Assembly (NCBI GenBank): GCA_947176425.1
Contig: CAMWQV010000187.1
Span: forward strand, 1 to 5,415
DNA from: an uncultured Clostridia bacterium
Lineage (GTDB): Bacteria; Bacillota; Clostridia; Oscillospirales; Oscillospiraceae
DNA: 5,415 nucleotides
Direction: 5' to 3'
In this document: positions 1-5,415 of the stretch, piece after piece
Layout of the letters: each line of letters starts with the position of its first letter
Numbering within the stretch: position 1 is the first letter of the stretch
Position numbers and translations under genes: made by a program
The notes under the pieces: generated by a model
The model's input: only the letters and a program-made list of their open reading frames with translations
What the model was told of the DNA's origin: nothing
The model's database searches: none

Positions 1-74
1 TCTTTTCTTTGTTGGATTTTTTGTTAACAGTTTGTTTACTCGTTCAATTACCGTGTTGGACCTCCAAAATTATA

Positions 75-104
75 TTGACTTTTTTATTGTTTGTGTAGTA
101 TAAT
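75..104 (+). promoter_or_regulatory. Orphan sigma-A-type promoter driving a small RNA
   Basis: A -35 box TTGACT (75-80) and a perfect -10 box TATAAT (99-104) are separated by 18 bases. Transcription would start near 110-112. No plausible plus-strand gene follows; instead a terminator-like hairpin begins at 175. The match to the housekeeping consensus (11 of 12 positions) is the best in the window, although the AT-rich background makes chance matches easier. Confidence 0.65.
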
Positions 105-110
105 ATATTT

Positions 111-237
111 GGTGCTATACAAGTTAGGTGCTAATGATAGTGCTGCGGCTTGAATGGTGTCGTTTCAAAAGTGGAAAAGGGTCTCCCGTACGGTGTTCAT
201 TTATGAGTGCTTTAGTCGGGAGGCTCTTTTATTTTTT
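111..237 (+). ncRNA. Putative small RNA of about 125 nt, convergent with the SIR2 gene
   Basis: This is a predicted transcription unit bounded by the promoter at 75-104 and the terminator hairpin ending in a T tract at 231-237. The 5' part carries GGTGCTA twice (111-117 and 127-133) and a related GTGCTG at 140-145. A weak hairpin can form between TTGAA (150-154) and TTCAA (164-168). The 3' part is a long hairpin (175-230). Its 3' end overlaps the last codons of the SIR2 C-terminal reading frame on the opposite strand. I do not recognise an Rfam family. It could be a stand-alone regulatory RNA, an antisense RNA acting on the 3' end of the hsdR-SIR2 message, or an RNA component of a system whose other parts lie outside the window. 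Role unknown; the boundaries are inferred from promoter and terminator only. Confidence 0.5.
175..237 (+). terminator. Long Rho-independent terminator, plus-strand oriented, possibly bidirectional
   Basis: Bases 175-188 pair with 217-230 over 14 positions, with a core CTCCCG/CGGGAG, followed by ATTTTTT (231-237). Two of the pairs (180/225 and 182/223) are G-U on the plus strand but would be A-C mismatches on the minus strand. Within the 28-base loop a second helix (192-199 with 204-211) also depends on several G-U pairs on the plus strand. The structure is therefore better as plus-strand RNA. It also starts exactly at the TAA stop of the minus-strand SIR2 frame (231-229) and has TTTT on its other flank, so it may end the hsdR-SIR2 transcript as well. 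Confidence 0.65.
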
Positions 238-483
238 GCCCCATTTCAAATAGTCATAAATAAGAATTAGCAGTCTGAAATTGGAGCGAACCGGAGGATC
301 AAGCTTTTCCAATATATCCCTATCCTCAAAAAGTCGCTGTAGGATAACCTCAAGTTCATTGACATTAAGCTCATGTTCTGGCAGTTGAGCAATTAATCTT
401 GTAAGACGACTGATATCAGAAGATTCATGCTCCCAAATATCTGCAACAGAATGATAGCCACTACTGCCTCGATATTTTCGCAT
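229..483 (-). CDS. C-terminal part of the SIR2-family defence protein, in a shifted frame (84 residues)
   Basis: This 84-residue, mostly helical, soluble frame has no signal peptide or membrane segment and ends in DYLKWGKK. It could be called a separate small gene, but several observations argue that it is the displaced C-terminus of the preceding SIR2 gene. Its frame is already open before the ATG: codons for DTFISGT lead into it from the point where the SIR2 frame stops. Its first ATG has only AGGA three bases upstream, which is too close for a good ribosome binding site. Its second half, an acidic helix pair followed by RLLILIYDYLKWGKK, resembles the C-terminal ending I recall for long defence-associated SIR2 proteins; that is memory and was not checked by alignment. 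With one base removed at 505-508 it joins the SIR2 part as residues 433-516 of one protein. If it is translated separately, it could start by translational coupling, because the SIR2 stop is 19 bases upstream. An independent partner or inhibitor protein is the main alternative. Confidence 0.7.
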   Translation of the reverse strand: MRKYRGSSGYHSVADIWEHESSDISRLTRLIAQLPEHELNVNELEVILQRLFEDRDILEKLDPPVRSNFRLLILIYDYLKWGKK

Positions 484-502
484 AGTTCCTGATATAAAAG
501 TA

Positions 503-511
503 TCAAAAGTA
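503..511 (-). other. Frameshift site TAC-TTT-TGA inside the SIR2 gene
   Basis: On the minus strand the SIR2 frame reads TAC TTT TGA (511-503), followed by TAC. Skipping one T of the TTTT run (508-505) gives TAC TTT GAT ACT and continues without a stop through DTFISGT into the 84-residue frame to its TAA at 229. The shift cannot lie further upstream, because the target frame has a TAG at 516-514. UUU UGA U has the form of a +1 slippery site with a slow UGA stop, as in prfB (CUU UGA C), but I see no strong Shine-Dalgarno-like stimulator just upstream. A small perfect hairpin, TGATA/TATCA with a 6-base loop (505-490), includes the stop codon. Confidence 0.7.
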
Positions 512-1780
512 TGCTATAGCTTTTTTCTCACATTCAGGGTGCCTTTTTTCGGCTAATGCCAGATATTTATGAATCGGGAGACGATTAGAGTTTTGTTTGA
601 TCAGATCAGGGTAGGCAAACTCCAGAAGTTCGTCTGCTGAAAAAGCAAGATCCTCAACTATAATATTACGATACCATTGATTCCCAGTGATGCCACTTAA
701 CCCTTTAATCCCCAGCTTATCAGCTCTTCCAATTGCTAGAACCATATCGTCATCTAAAATTCTACCATCGTCAATCGAAGCGACCCGAAGAGTTCCTACA
801 GGCGAATTAGTAATCACAAAAGAATACAAATCCTCCTTGAAACGACGTAAAATACGAACCGGTATTTTGCCCTTCTTCCTACCAATCTCTGTATATAGAG
901 GCAAAAAATCTGACAATGTGATTCGTGTCATAGGTAATGACTTGCCATCAATCATGATTGCATAAGGAGTAACCTCTGCTTCCGACATATCAGGCTTATA
1001 TTCTACAAAAACAAAGCGATTTTGAAGTTGTTCCATCTGCCCTGTCTCTAAACAACTGGTGATTGACTTCAAGATATTCTGAATATTAGGGTCAGCAATG
1101 GAATAGCCCATAAATATAATAGGGTATTCCATAAAAATAGTCATTAATTTTGAGGCAAGATAGGCGCTTTTTGCATCAAACTCCTGGTAATCACTCTCAT
1201 TTATTACTAAACTGCGCGGTTCTTCAACAGAGCCGTGGATTTTATAGATTTCGGCCACTCCTTGGATAGGGGAAAATATAAGCTCTCCTTGTCCTACGTA
1301 TTTCTTAAAACCTGGAAAATGTGTTTCCAGGAACACATCATAATTCGTTGTGATGATACCGGTAATGCTCTTTTCTGCAATTTCGGTAAGTTTATTAATC
1401 TCTAATTGATAACGTTCATTAATAACGGCATTACGAATGATAAATCCAGCAACTTCTGCCTTGAACGGGGAAAGCCCCTCCCTGATTTGCTCTAATACTG
1501 GGCCTTCGACCATGCGACTCACTTCGTTTGCAAACCATTTTTCATCATAATCTCGTTGAATCAACGCTGCAACTTTGGGAAGAAGTCCCGCTGGGCAAGG
1601 CAACGTTTTAGCTCTGCTTTCATATGCACTATATATAAATAGATCGTTTTTAATCTCCAAAGCAAAATGCTCTAAAAGGCCCTTCCAATCAGGCAAACCA
1701 TAATAACGCCTAGTCATTCCTGATCCGACAAAAAGAAACGGCGTGGTGTTAAATTTGCAAATAACGTCTGCAATAGTCAT
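503..1780 (-). CDS. SIR2-family defence protein (predicted NADase), catalytic domain part, 425 residues
   Basis: This is a predicted cytosolic NAD-binding enzyme of the defence-associated SIR2 group, whose studied members deplete NAD+ when phage is sensed. Visible motifs are the nucleotide-binding loop VGSGMTRRY (18-26) with PDW (30-32), the TTNYD motif (144-148, N146 the expected catalytic Asn), IHGS (181-184, H182 the expected catalytic His), the strand VINESDY (192-198), and MGYSIADPNI (224-233), which closes the Rossmann fold. The N-to-H spacing of 36 fits the family, and no zinc-binding cysteines of deacetylase sirtuins are seen. Residues from about 280 form a C-terminal region that I cannot assign to a characterised fold; it may be the sensing or oligomerisation part. 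ATG at 1780 is chosen because GGAG (1791-1788) lies 7 bases upstream; a TTG one codon earlier would be only 4 bases away. The frame stops at TGA (505-503), but the natural protein probably continues in the next frame to about 516 residues. It lies 76 bases after hsdR on the same strand, probably in one operon. Confidence 0.85.
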   Translation of the reverse strand: MTIADVICKFNTTPFLFVGSGMTRRYYGLPDWKGLLEHFALEIKNDLFIYSAYESRAKTLPCPAGLLPKVAALIQRDYDEKWFANEVSRMVEGPVLEQIREGLSPFKAEVAGFIIRNAVINERYQLEINKLTEIAEKSITGIITTNYDVFLETHFPGFKKYVGQGELIFSPIQGVAEIYKIHGSVEEPRSLVINESDYQEFDAKSAYLASKLMTIFMEYPIIFMGYSIADPNIQNILKSITSCLETGQMEQLQNRFVFVEYKPDMSEAEVTPYAIMIDGKSLPMTRITLSDFLPLYTEIGRKKGKIPVRILRRFKEDLYSFVITNSPVGTLRVASIDDGRILDDDMVLAIGRADKLGIKGLSGITGNQWYRNIIVEDLAFSADELLEFAYPDLIKQNSNRLPIHKYLALAEKRHPECEKKAIAYF

Positions 1781-1787
1781 CAAAGAT

Positions 1788-1791
1788 CTCC
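1788..1791 (-). promoter_or_regulatory. Ribosome binding site of the SIR2 gene
   Basis: GGAG on the minus strand lies 7 bases before the ATG at 1780-1778. This spacing favours that ATG over the adjacent in-frame TTG at 1783-1781. Confidence 0.6.
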
Positions 1792-1804
1792 ATTCTTCCA
1801 GTTG

Positions 1805-1827
1805 TATATAGATCAGGTTCTATATAG
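1805..1827. repeat. Pair of TATATAG repeats in the hsdR-SIR2 gap
   Basis: TATATAG occurs at 1805-1811 and again at 1821-1827, 16 bases apart. The TATATA cores are themselves palindromic, so the pair is also a dyad. The repeats sit 25 to 47 bases upstream of the SIR2 ATG. They could be -10-like elements of an internal promoter or a protein-binding site, but no good -35 box is at the right distance. In such AT-rich sequence, chance is a real alternative. Confidence 0.3.
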
Positions 1828-1856
1828 GTGGGTTTGTGAATACTTAGGAGTATAAA

Positions 1857-4800
1857 TCATGCGATTATGCCCCCGTCATCGTACAGATATTTGTTGAGTT
1901 CCCCAATAATGGTTTCCAGTTTGTTTCCAAATACTTTATTGATTTTCCCAAAACCGCCCCACACCTTAAAGCGTCCGTCCTCATTAAATACGTCCACATT
2001 TAGGACAGATTCCTCCATCAGATACTTTTCCATTCTGGCAATCCAGTTCAATTCCTGCCTGGAGAACTTGTGTGCCTTTTTCAGCCTGTCTACTGCCCGT
2101 CTGATTCTGGCTTCGTGGGAAATTAGAGCGGAACCAATCGCATACCGGCGTATCAGGCTAATAATATCGGCGGTAATTTCTTCATTGGTCATCTGTGAAA
2201 CAGCAGTATTAAGCTTCTGAGTGGTAAAGCCCTCTCTGTCCAGTGTCAGGCGCAGGGACCGCAGGCTTTCACGAGTTAGCTCTTTCGGCCTTGTGCAGAC
2301 AATATTCAGGGCAGCGATCTCATTCAGATTGGTCTTAACATAGTCCGCAAATGCGTCCAGATAATCTTCGGGTTTGCTTCCCTTGCCGTAGCCCCTGCTA
2401 TGCTCCAAAAGCTCATCCTCATGGTCAGAAATTACCACAGGACGGCGTTCGTCAGGGGTAAACTGTCCCAACATTTTGAACAGTTCCGCACGGGCAAGCA
2501 GACGGTTCTTCGCGTCCTCTGGCTTGCGCTGTTGAATATCGGCAATAAACTGGGTAGGGTCTTGCCCTCCCGTCATGCTGGTAAAATGCTCCATGATCTT
2601 GCTGTCCATATGCCGCTTTTTTCGTTGCAGCTTTGCAATGATCTGGTCAATCTGGTGCTGCACCTGCTTTTCATCGTCTAACACTTCCAGGCCGTCCAAA
2701 AGCTGCTTAAAGGTGGTGGCGGGATTGGCGACAACAGGCTTCATGGTATTGACTGGCTCTAAAGAATCATAAACGCCAACAGGGTCATAAATCTCAAAAT
2801 GAGTCTTATATATTTCAGGGCAAAGACGGGTCGCACGGCCCATCATCTGTTCAAACAGGATTCGGGATTTGACACGGCGCATGAATACCAGTGTTGTGAT
2901 TTCAGGAATATCTATACCCGTAGTCAGCAAATCGACCGTAACAACAACACTGGGGAAGCGTTCGTTCTTAAAACGCTTGATGGCATCCAGCACCTTTTTC
3001 CTATTACCGCCGCCCACGGAGCCAGTGATTTTCATGACAGCATCATTGTCCACGCCTGTTTCCGTATAAATGTCTTTTAGAATCTTCACAATCAAATCAG
3101 CGTGGTCATCGTTGACTGCATAAATCAGCGTCTTGCCCTGTTCCGGGCTTTCAGGGTCAATATCACGGGCAATTTCGGCAAAAACTGTCCGATTGAACGG
3201 TTCCGTTATGACTTGGCGGTTGAAAGCTTCTACATCAAAGTCTAATTCATCATCCAGAAGTTCGGAGTTTGTGACCTCGCCAGTCACAGGGTCGTACCGT
3301 ACAACAGTATCACCCTTCTTATAGTGGATGCCTTCTTTGCTCAATTTGGTGGTCAGCTTATGTGGGGCATCATGGTCAACCAGATATCCTTCGATCACCG
3401 CTTCACGGTATGTATATTTGAATACAGGTTGTCCAAAGATTTCCGTGGTCTGTAGTGCTGGCGTTGCGGTCAACGCAATTTTTACAGCGTCAAAGTATTC
3501 CACTACACTGCGGTATTTACTCTGGTAATCTATCTGGTCACGATAGAGAATTTCATCCTCGCCCATTTCTTTATCCAGAATATAACCTCTGTGCGCTTCG
3601 TCAATGATAATTAAATCAAAATCAGAGACGGCGGGCATAGTCTTGTCATCATTGTACAGAATCCGTTTTACCATGCTCTGAACCGTGGCAATCTGAATAC
3701 GGGTTTCACGGTCTATATCCTTATCTTCCAGGCTCTTGATGTTGTAAATATCATTGAGGGTCATCAAATCTTCCAGCTTGACTTCTTTGAACACGTCAGA
3801 TACCTGGTCACCTAGTGCAGTCCTGTCCACAAGAAAGAGGATTCTGCGAAAGCGCCCTGTTTTCAGAAAACGGTAAATCATCCCCAGAATGGTGCGGGTC
3901 TTACCTGTACCTGTTGCCATAGCGAGCAGAACACTGCTCTGCCCATTGATAATTGCTTTCTCAGCTTCCTCAATCGCCCTAATCTGGTACGCCCGGAGGT
4001 TAAGACCGTCCTTGTCCCGCAACAGGTCGTAGGACATTTCCTGCAATTTTTGATTTCGTGCAGAAATATCTTTTTCCAGCAGCTCTAACATTCCTGTTGG
4101 ACTCATCCAACCTCTCAAAGCCTTTGGATTATTATCAGGCCGCCGCAAATCCAAAAACCATATGCCGCTCTTGGTATCGTACTGTTCTAAATAGGGCCTG
4201 CCATTAGTGGCAAAGGTAAACGGCACTTTGTAGCTGCCCCATGTTCCGATCTGATAGGTTTTATCAGCACTACGGATATTTCGGGAATAATCCTTACATT
4301 GGTAATCAATAACAGAGGGGATATCTTTATGGATTGCCTTTGCTTCAACTGTAGCCACCATTTGTGTACCAACAAACAGGGCATAATCGACATAACCTCT
4401 GTTGCCAACAGTAGAATCTGTCGGCCATTCGGCAATAGCCATATTGCGTCCCTTCGCAGGACGTGTCCCCTTAGAATAGCATAGCAGTTCCGTGTCAGCT
4501 TCCCAGCCCACTTTACGGAGTTGTTCGTCTATTAAATAGCGTGTCTCTGACTCGGATTTGATTCTCTGGCTTGCAGCTTTACCAGCTTGTTTTTTTCTGG
4601 CTTCCTTTTCAACGGTGGGGGCTGCCGCCGCCGCTTTTTCAGCTTCCTCTATCAGATGTTCTTCTTGGGCCTGTTCACTTTGCTTATTGCTGTTGACAAG
4701 TTCAGGCGTTTCGGAGGGCATAACGAATGGCTGATTTTGATAGTTCCAGTCCCCATAGGTCTGCATAAACCATTCACACAAGCTGTATGCCATTTGAAGT

Positions 4801-5120
4801 AAGGTCTTTCCGTCTGCTACAGAAGCATAGTTTTCGTGTGTTGCTTTATTGCGACTGATACGAAGAGCATGAAGAACATCCTTTAAATCACGGGTAATCA
4901 TGCCTTCACGGAACAGGTCGTTGATTTTGTTTGCGGTTGTGTTATCACTGGGCAGGGGGATTCTGTCATAGGTAAAGCACAAATTAACAATCGTTTCGCC
5001 GATCATCCCCAACTTCATCAGGCAGGAGTTGGAATCGCTGTATAGATATTTTTCCGCCAGTTCGCCGAAGTTTGCCAACACGGGGAAATGGCTGTTCAAA
5101 AATTCAAAATTAGACTTCAT
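1857..5120 (-). CDS. hsdR: Type I restriction endonuclease subunit R (HsdR), 1087 residues
   Basis: HsdR is the motor and nuclease subunit of a type I restriction-modification complex. Bound to HsdM2-HsdS on unmethylated sites, it pumps DNA using ATP and cuts at a distance. Domains in order: a DUF4145-like helical domain (about 5-125, with RNKATHE at 90-96), an Ala/Glu/Lys-rich linker (about 146-190), and an HSDR_N nuclease with D245, E259-A-K261 and the QxxxY motif (Q274, Y278). The SF2 translocase has Walker A ATGTGKT (402-408), DEAH (507-510), LTATP (550-554), DLLTTGIDIP (730-739) and QMMGRATR (758-765). An EcoEI-type C-terminal domain spans about 850-1065. All key motifs are present and length is normal for the family, so it looks functional. 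ATG at 5120 is chosen because AGGGAGG (5132-5126) lies 5 bases upstream. A longer frame opening at 5171 has no ribosome binding site and overlaps the likely -10 box. No hsdM or hsdS is adjacent: the upstream neighbour is unrelated and terminated, and the downstream neighbour is the SIR2 gene. Its cognate methylase and specificity subunits must lie outside the window. Confidence 0.95.
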   Translation of the reverse strand: MKSNFEFLNSHFPVLANFGELAEKYLYSDSNSCLMKLGMIGETIVNLCFTYDRIPLPSDNTTANKINDLFREGMITRDLKDVLHALRISRNKATHENYASVADGKTLLQMAYSLCEWFMQTYGDWNYQNQPFVMPSETPELVNSNKQSEQAQEEHLIEEAEKAAAAAPTVEKEARKKQAGKAASQRIKSESETRYLIDEQLRKVGWEADTELLCYSKGTRPAKGRNMAIAEWPTDSTVGNRGYVDYALFVGTQMVATVEAKAIHKDIPSVIDYQCKDYSRNIRSADKTYQIGTWGSYKVPFTFATNGRPYLEQYDTKSGIWFLDLRRPDNNPKALRGWMSPTGMLELLEKDISARNQKLQEMSYDLLRDKDGLNLRAYQIRAIEEAEKAIINGQSSVLLAMATGTGKTRTILGMIYRFLKTGRFRRILFLVDRTALGDQVSDVFKEVKLEDLMTLNDIYNIKSLEDKDIDRETRIQIATVQSMVKRILYNDDKTMPAVSDFDLIIIDEAHRGYILDKEMGEDEILYRDQIDYQSKYRSVVEYFDAVKIALTATPALQTTEIFGQPVFKYTYREAVIEGYLVDHDAPHKLTTKLSKEGIHYKKGDTVVRYDPVTGEVTNSELLDDELDFDVEAFNRQVITEPFNRTVFAEIARDIDPESPEQGKTLIYAVNDDHADLIVKILKDIYTETGVDNDAVMKITGSVGGGNRKKVLDAIKRFKNERFPSVVVTVDLLTTGIDIPEITTLVFMRRVKSRILFEQMMGRATRLCPEIYKTHFEIYDPVGVYDSLEPVNTMKPVVANPATTFKQLLDGLEVLDDEKQVQHQIDQIIAKLQRKKRHMDSKIMEHFTSMTGGQDPTQFIADIQQRKPEDAKNRLLARAELFKMLGQFTPDERRPVVISDHEDELLEHSRGYGKGSKPEDYLDAFADYVKTNLNEIAALNIVCTRPKELTRESLRSLRLTLDREGFTTQKLNTAVSQMTNEEITADIISLIRRYAIGSALISHEARIRRAVDRLKKAHKFSRQELNWIARMEKYLMEESVLNVDVFNEDGRFKVWGGFGKINKVFGNKLETIIGELNKYLYDDGGIIA

Positions 5121-5125
5121 CCGTT

Positions 5126-5132
5126 CCTCCCT
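5126..5132 (-). promoter_or_regulatory. Strong ribosome binding site of hsdR
   Basis: AGGGAGG on the minus strand is followed by AACGG and the ATG at 5120-5118. This near-consensus site with a 5-base spacing fixes the hsdR start 17 codons inside the longest possible frame. Confidence 0.8.
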
Positions 5133-5162
5133 ACACGCATTTATCGGAGTATATCCAGTGCC

Positions 5163-5191
5163 TTTATACATTATGTATTGAAATAAAACAA
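5163..5191 (-). promoter_or_regulatory. Candidate promoter of the hsdR-SIR2 operon
   Basis: On the minus strand, TTGTTT (5191-5186) and TATAAA (5168-5163) are separated by exactly 17 bases. The -10 box matches at 5 of 6 positions and the -35 box at 3 of 6. The start point would fall near 5156, downstream of the ATG at 5171 and about 36 bases before the chosen hsdR start. The position fits well, since the preceding gene ends in a terminator at 5258-5224. The -35 box is weak. Confidence 0.45.
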
Positions 5192-5223
5192 CAGAAAAAT
5201 TCTATTTCTGATTGATTTCGTCA

Positions 5224-5258
5224 CAAGAAAACCGGCGGCAGCATTTTGCCACCGCCAG
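5224..5258 (-). terminator. Rho-independent terminator of the upstream gene
   Basis: On the minus strand, bases 5258-5247 pair with 5243-5232 over 12 positions (core GGCGG/CCGCC) around an AAA loop, followed by TTTTCTT. Three pairs are G-U on the minus strand and would be A-C mismatches on the plus strand, which fixes its direction. The stem begins 3 bases after the TGA at 5264-5262. It separates the upstream gene from hsdR, so hsdR needs its own promoter. Confidence 0.85.
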
Positions 5259-5261
5259 GAT

Positions 5262-5414
5262 TCACCGCTCAACTGTATTTTTGTGCTGCCGTTGAATTTT
5301 AGGCCGTTCCGTCCAATCGCTGTGAAGAATTTTTGAGATAAACGCCATCACTCGTTCTGGAGCTTTCTTAATAGCAGCAAGAAACTCCTTCGTCTGCTCT
5401 TTCAATTCTTCATA
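5262..5414 (-). CDS. C-terminal 50 residues of an unidentified protein, cut by the window edge
   Basis: An open frame enters from the right edge and ends at TGA (5264-5262), directly before a strong terminator, which supports it as a real gene end. The visible residues are charged and helical, rich in Lys and Glu, then form a basic tail (WTERPKIQRQHKNTVER). No membrane segment or known motif is visible. It does not resemble the ends of HsdS or HsdM. Clostridial mobilisation and relaxase proteins often have charged helical C-termini like this, so a mobile-element gene is possible, but the fragment is too short to assign a function. Confidence 0.7.
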   Translation of the reverse strand, partial: YEELKEQTKEFLAAIKKAPERVMAFISKILHSDWTERPKIQRQHKNTVER

Positions 5415-5415
5415 C

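Noticed and set aside
111..174. Type III toxin-antitoxin RNA repeats or a CRISPR array
   Set aside because: Only short, irregular GGTGCT units are present, there is no toxN-like gene nearby, and there is no regular repeat-spacer structure.
134..253. A 39-codon plus-strand frame starting at ATG 134 inside the predicted small RNA
   Set aside because: It runs through the terminator hairpin and T tract, so a terminated transcript would lack its stop codon. It also has only a weak ribosome binding site and overlaps the SIR2 C-terminal frame.
514..530. The A6 run of the SIR2 gene (minus strand, GAGAAAAAAGC) as the frameshift point
   Set aside because: Losing one A leads straight to TAG at 516-514, and gaining one enters the third frame, so neither reaches the 84-residue frame. 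The shift must lie between 513 and 503.
687..965. A 92-residue plus-strand frame opposite the SIR2 gene
   Set aside because: It is antisense to conserved SIR2 C-terminal sequence, has no recognisable domain and no associated promoter.
4187..4435. An 82-residue minus-strand frame and several plus-strand frames within 1867-4802
   Set aside because: They lie wholly inside hsdR in other frames, have no family resemblance, and are shadows of its codon pattern.
5121..5171. Longer HsdR with 17 extra residues starting at ATG 5171
   Set aside because: There is no ribosome binding site before it, the likely -10 box overlaps its first codons, and a near-perfect site precedes the ATG at 5120.

Overview
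The window looks like a defence locus of a gut-type Bacillota (Clostridia). The basis is moderate-to-low GC, strong GGAGG-type ribosome binding sites, T-rich promoters, and Rho-independent hairpins directly behind stop codons. No taxonomic marker is present, so this is inference. All protein genes lie on the minus strand and are read from right to left.

Right edge (about 5415-5224): the last 50 codons of an unidentified gene end at 5262 and are closed by a strong minus-strand terminator. Centre (5191-1857): a candidate promoter and a strong Shine-Dalgarno site precede an intact 1087-residue type I restriction endonuclease subunit R (HsdR). It has an N-terminal helical domain, a PD-(D/E)xK nuclease with a QxxxY motif, a complete superfamily-2 translocase and an EcoEI-type C-terminal domain. 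No hsdM or hsdS is in the window.

Left-centre (1780-229): 76 bases after hsdR comes a defence-type SIR2 (NAD-binding/NADase) gene. It is read as two pieces: 425 residues holding the whole SIR2 catalytic domain, and 84 residues in another frame. The 84-residue piece looks like the natural C-terminus of the same protein. Removing one T from the TTTT run at 505-508 joins them into one 516-residue protein. The break falls at TTT-TGA-T, the type of sequence used for +1 recoding in prfB, so the choices are a recent mutation, a base-calling error or programmed frameshifting.

Left edge (1-237): a plus-strand promoter (TTGACT-18-TATAAT) drives no gene. It is followed about 70 bases later by a long hairpin and T tract whose G-U pairs favour the plus strand. 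This predicts a small RNA of about 125 nt, convergent with the SIR2 gene. Positions 1-74 hold no supported gene.

Taken together, the locus pairs a DNA-cleaving type I restriction subunit with an NAD-depleting, abortive-infection-like SIR2 effector in one apparent operon, with a candidate small RNA at its 3' end. The functional link between these parts is inference.
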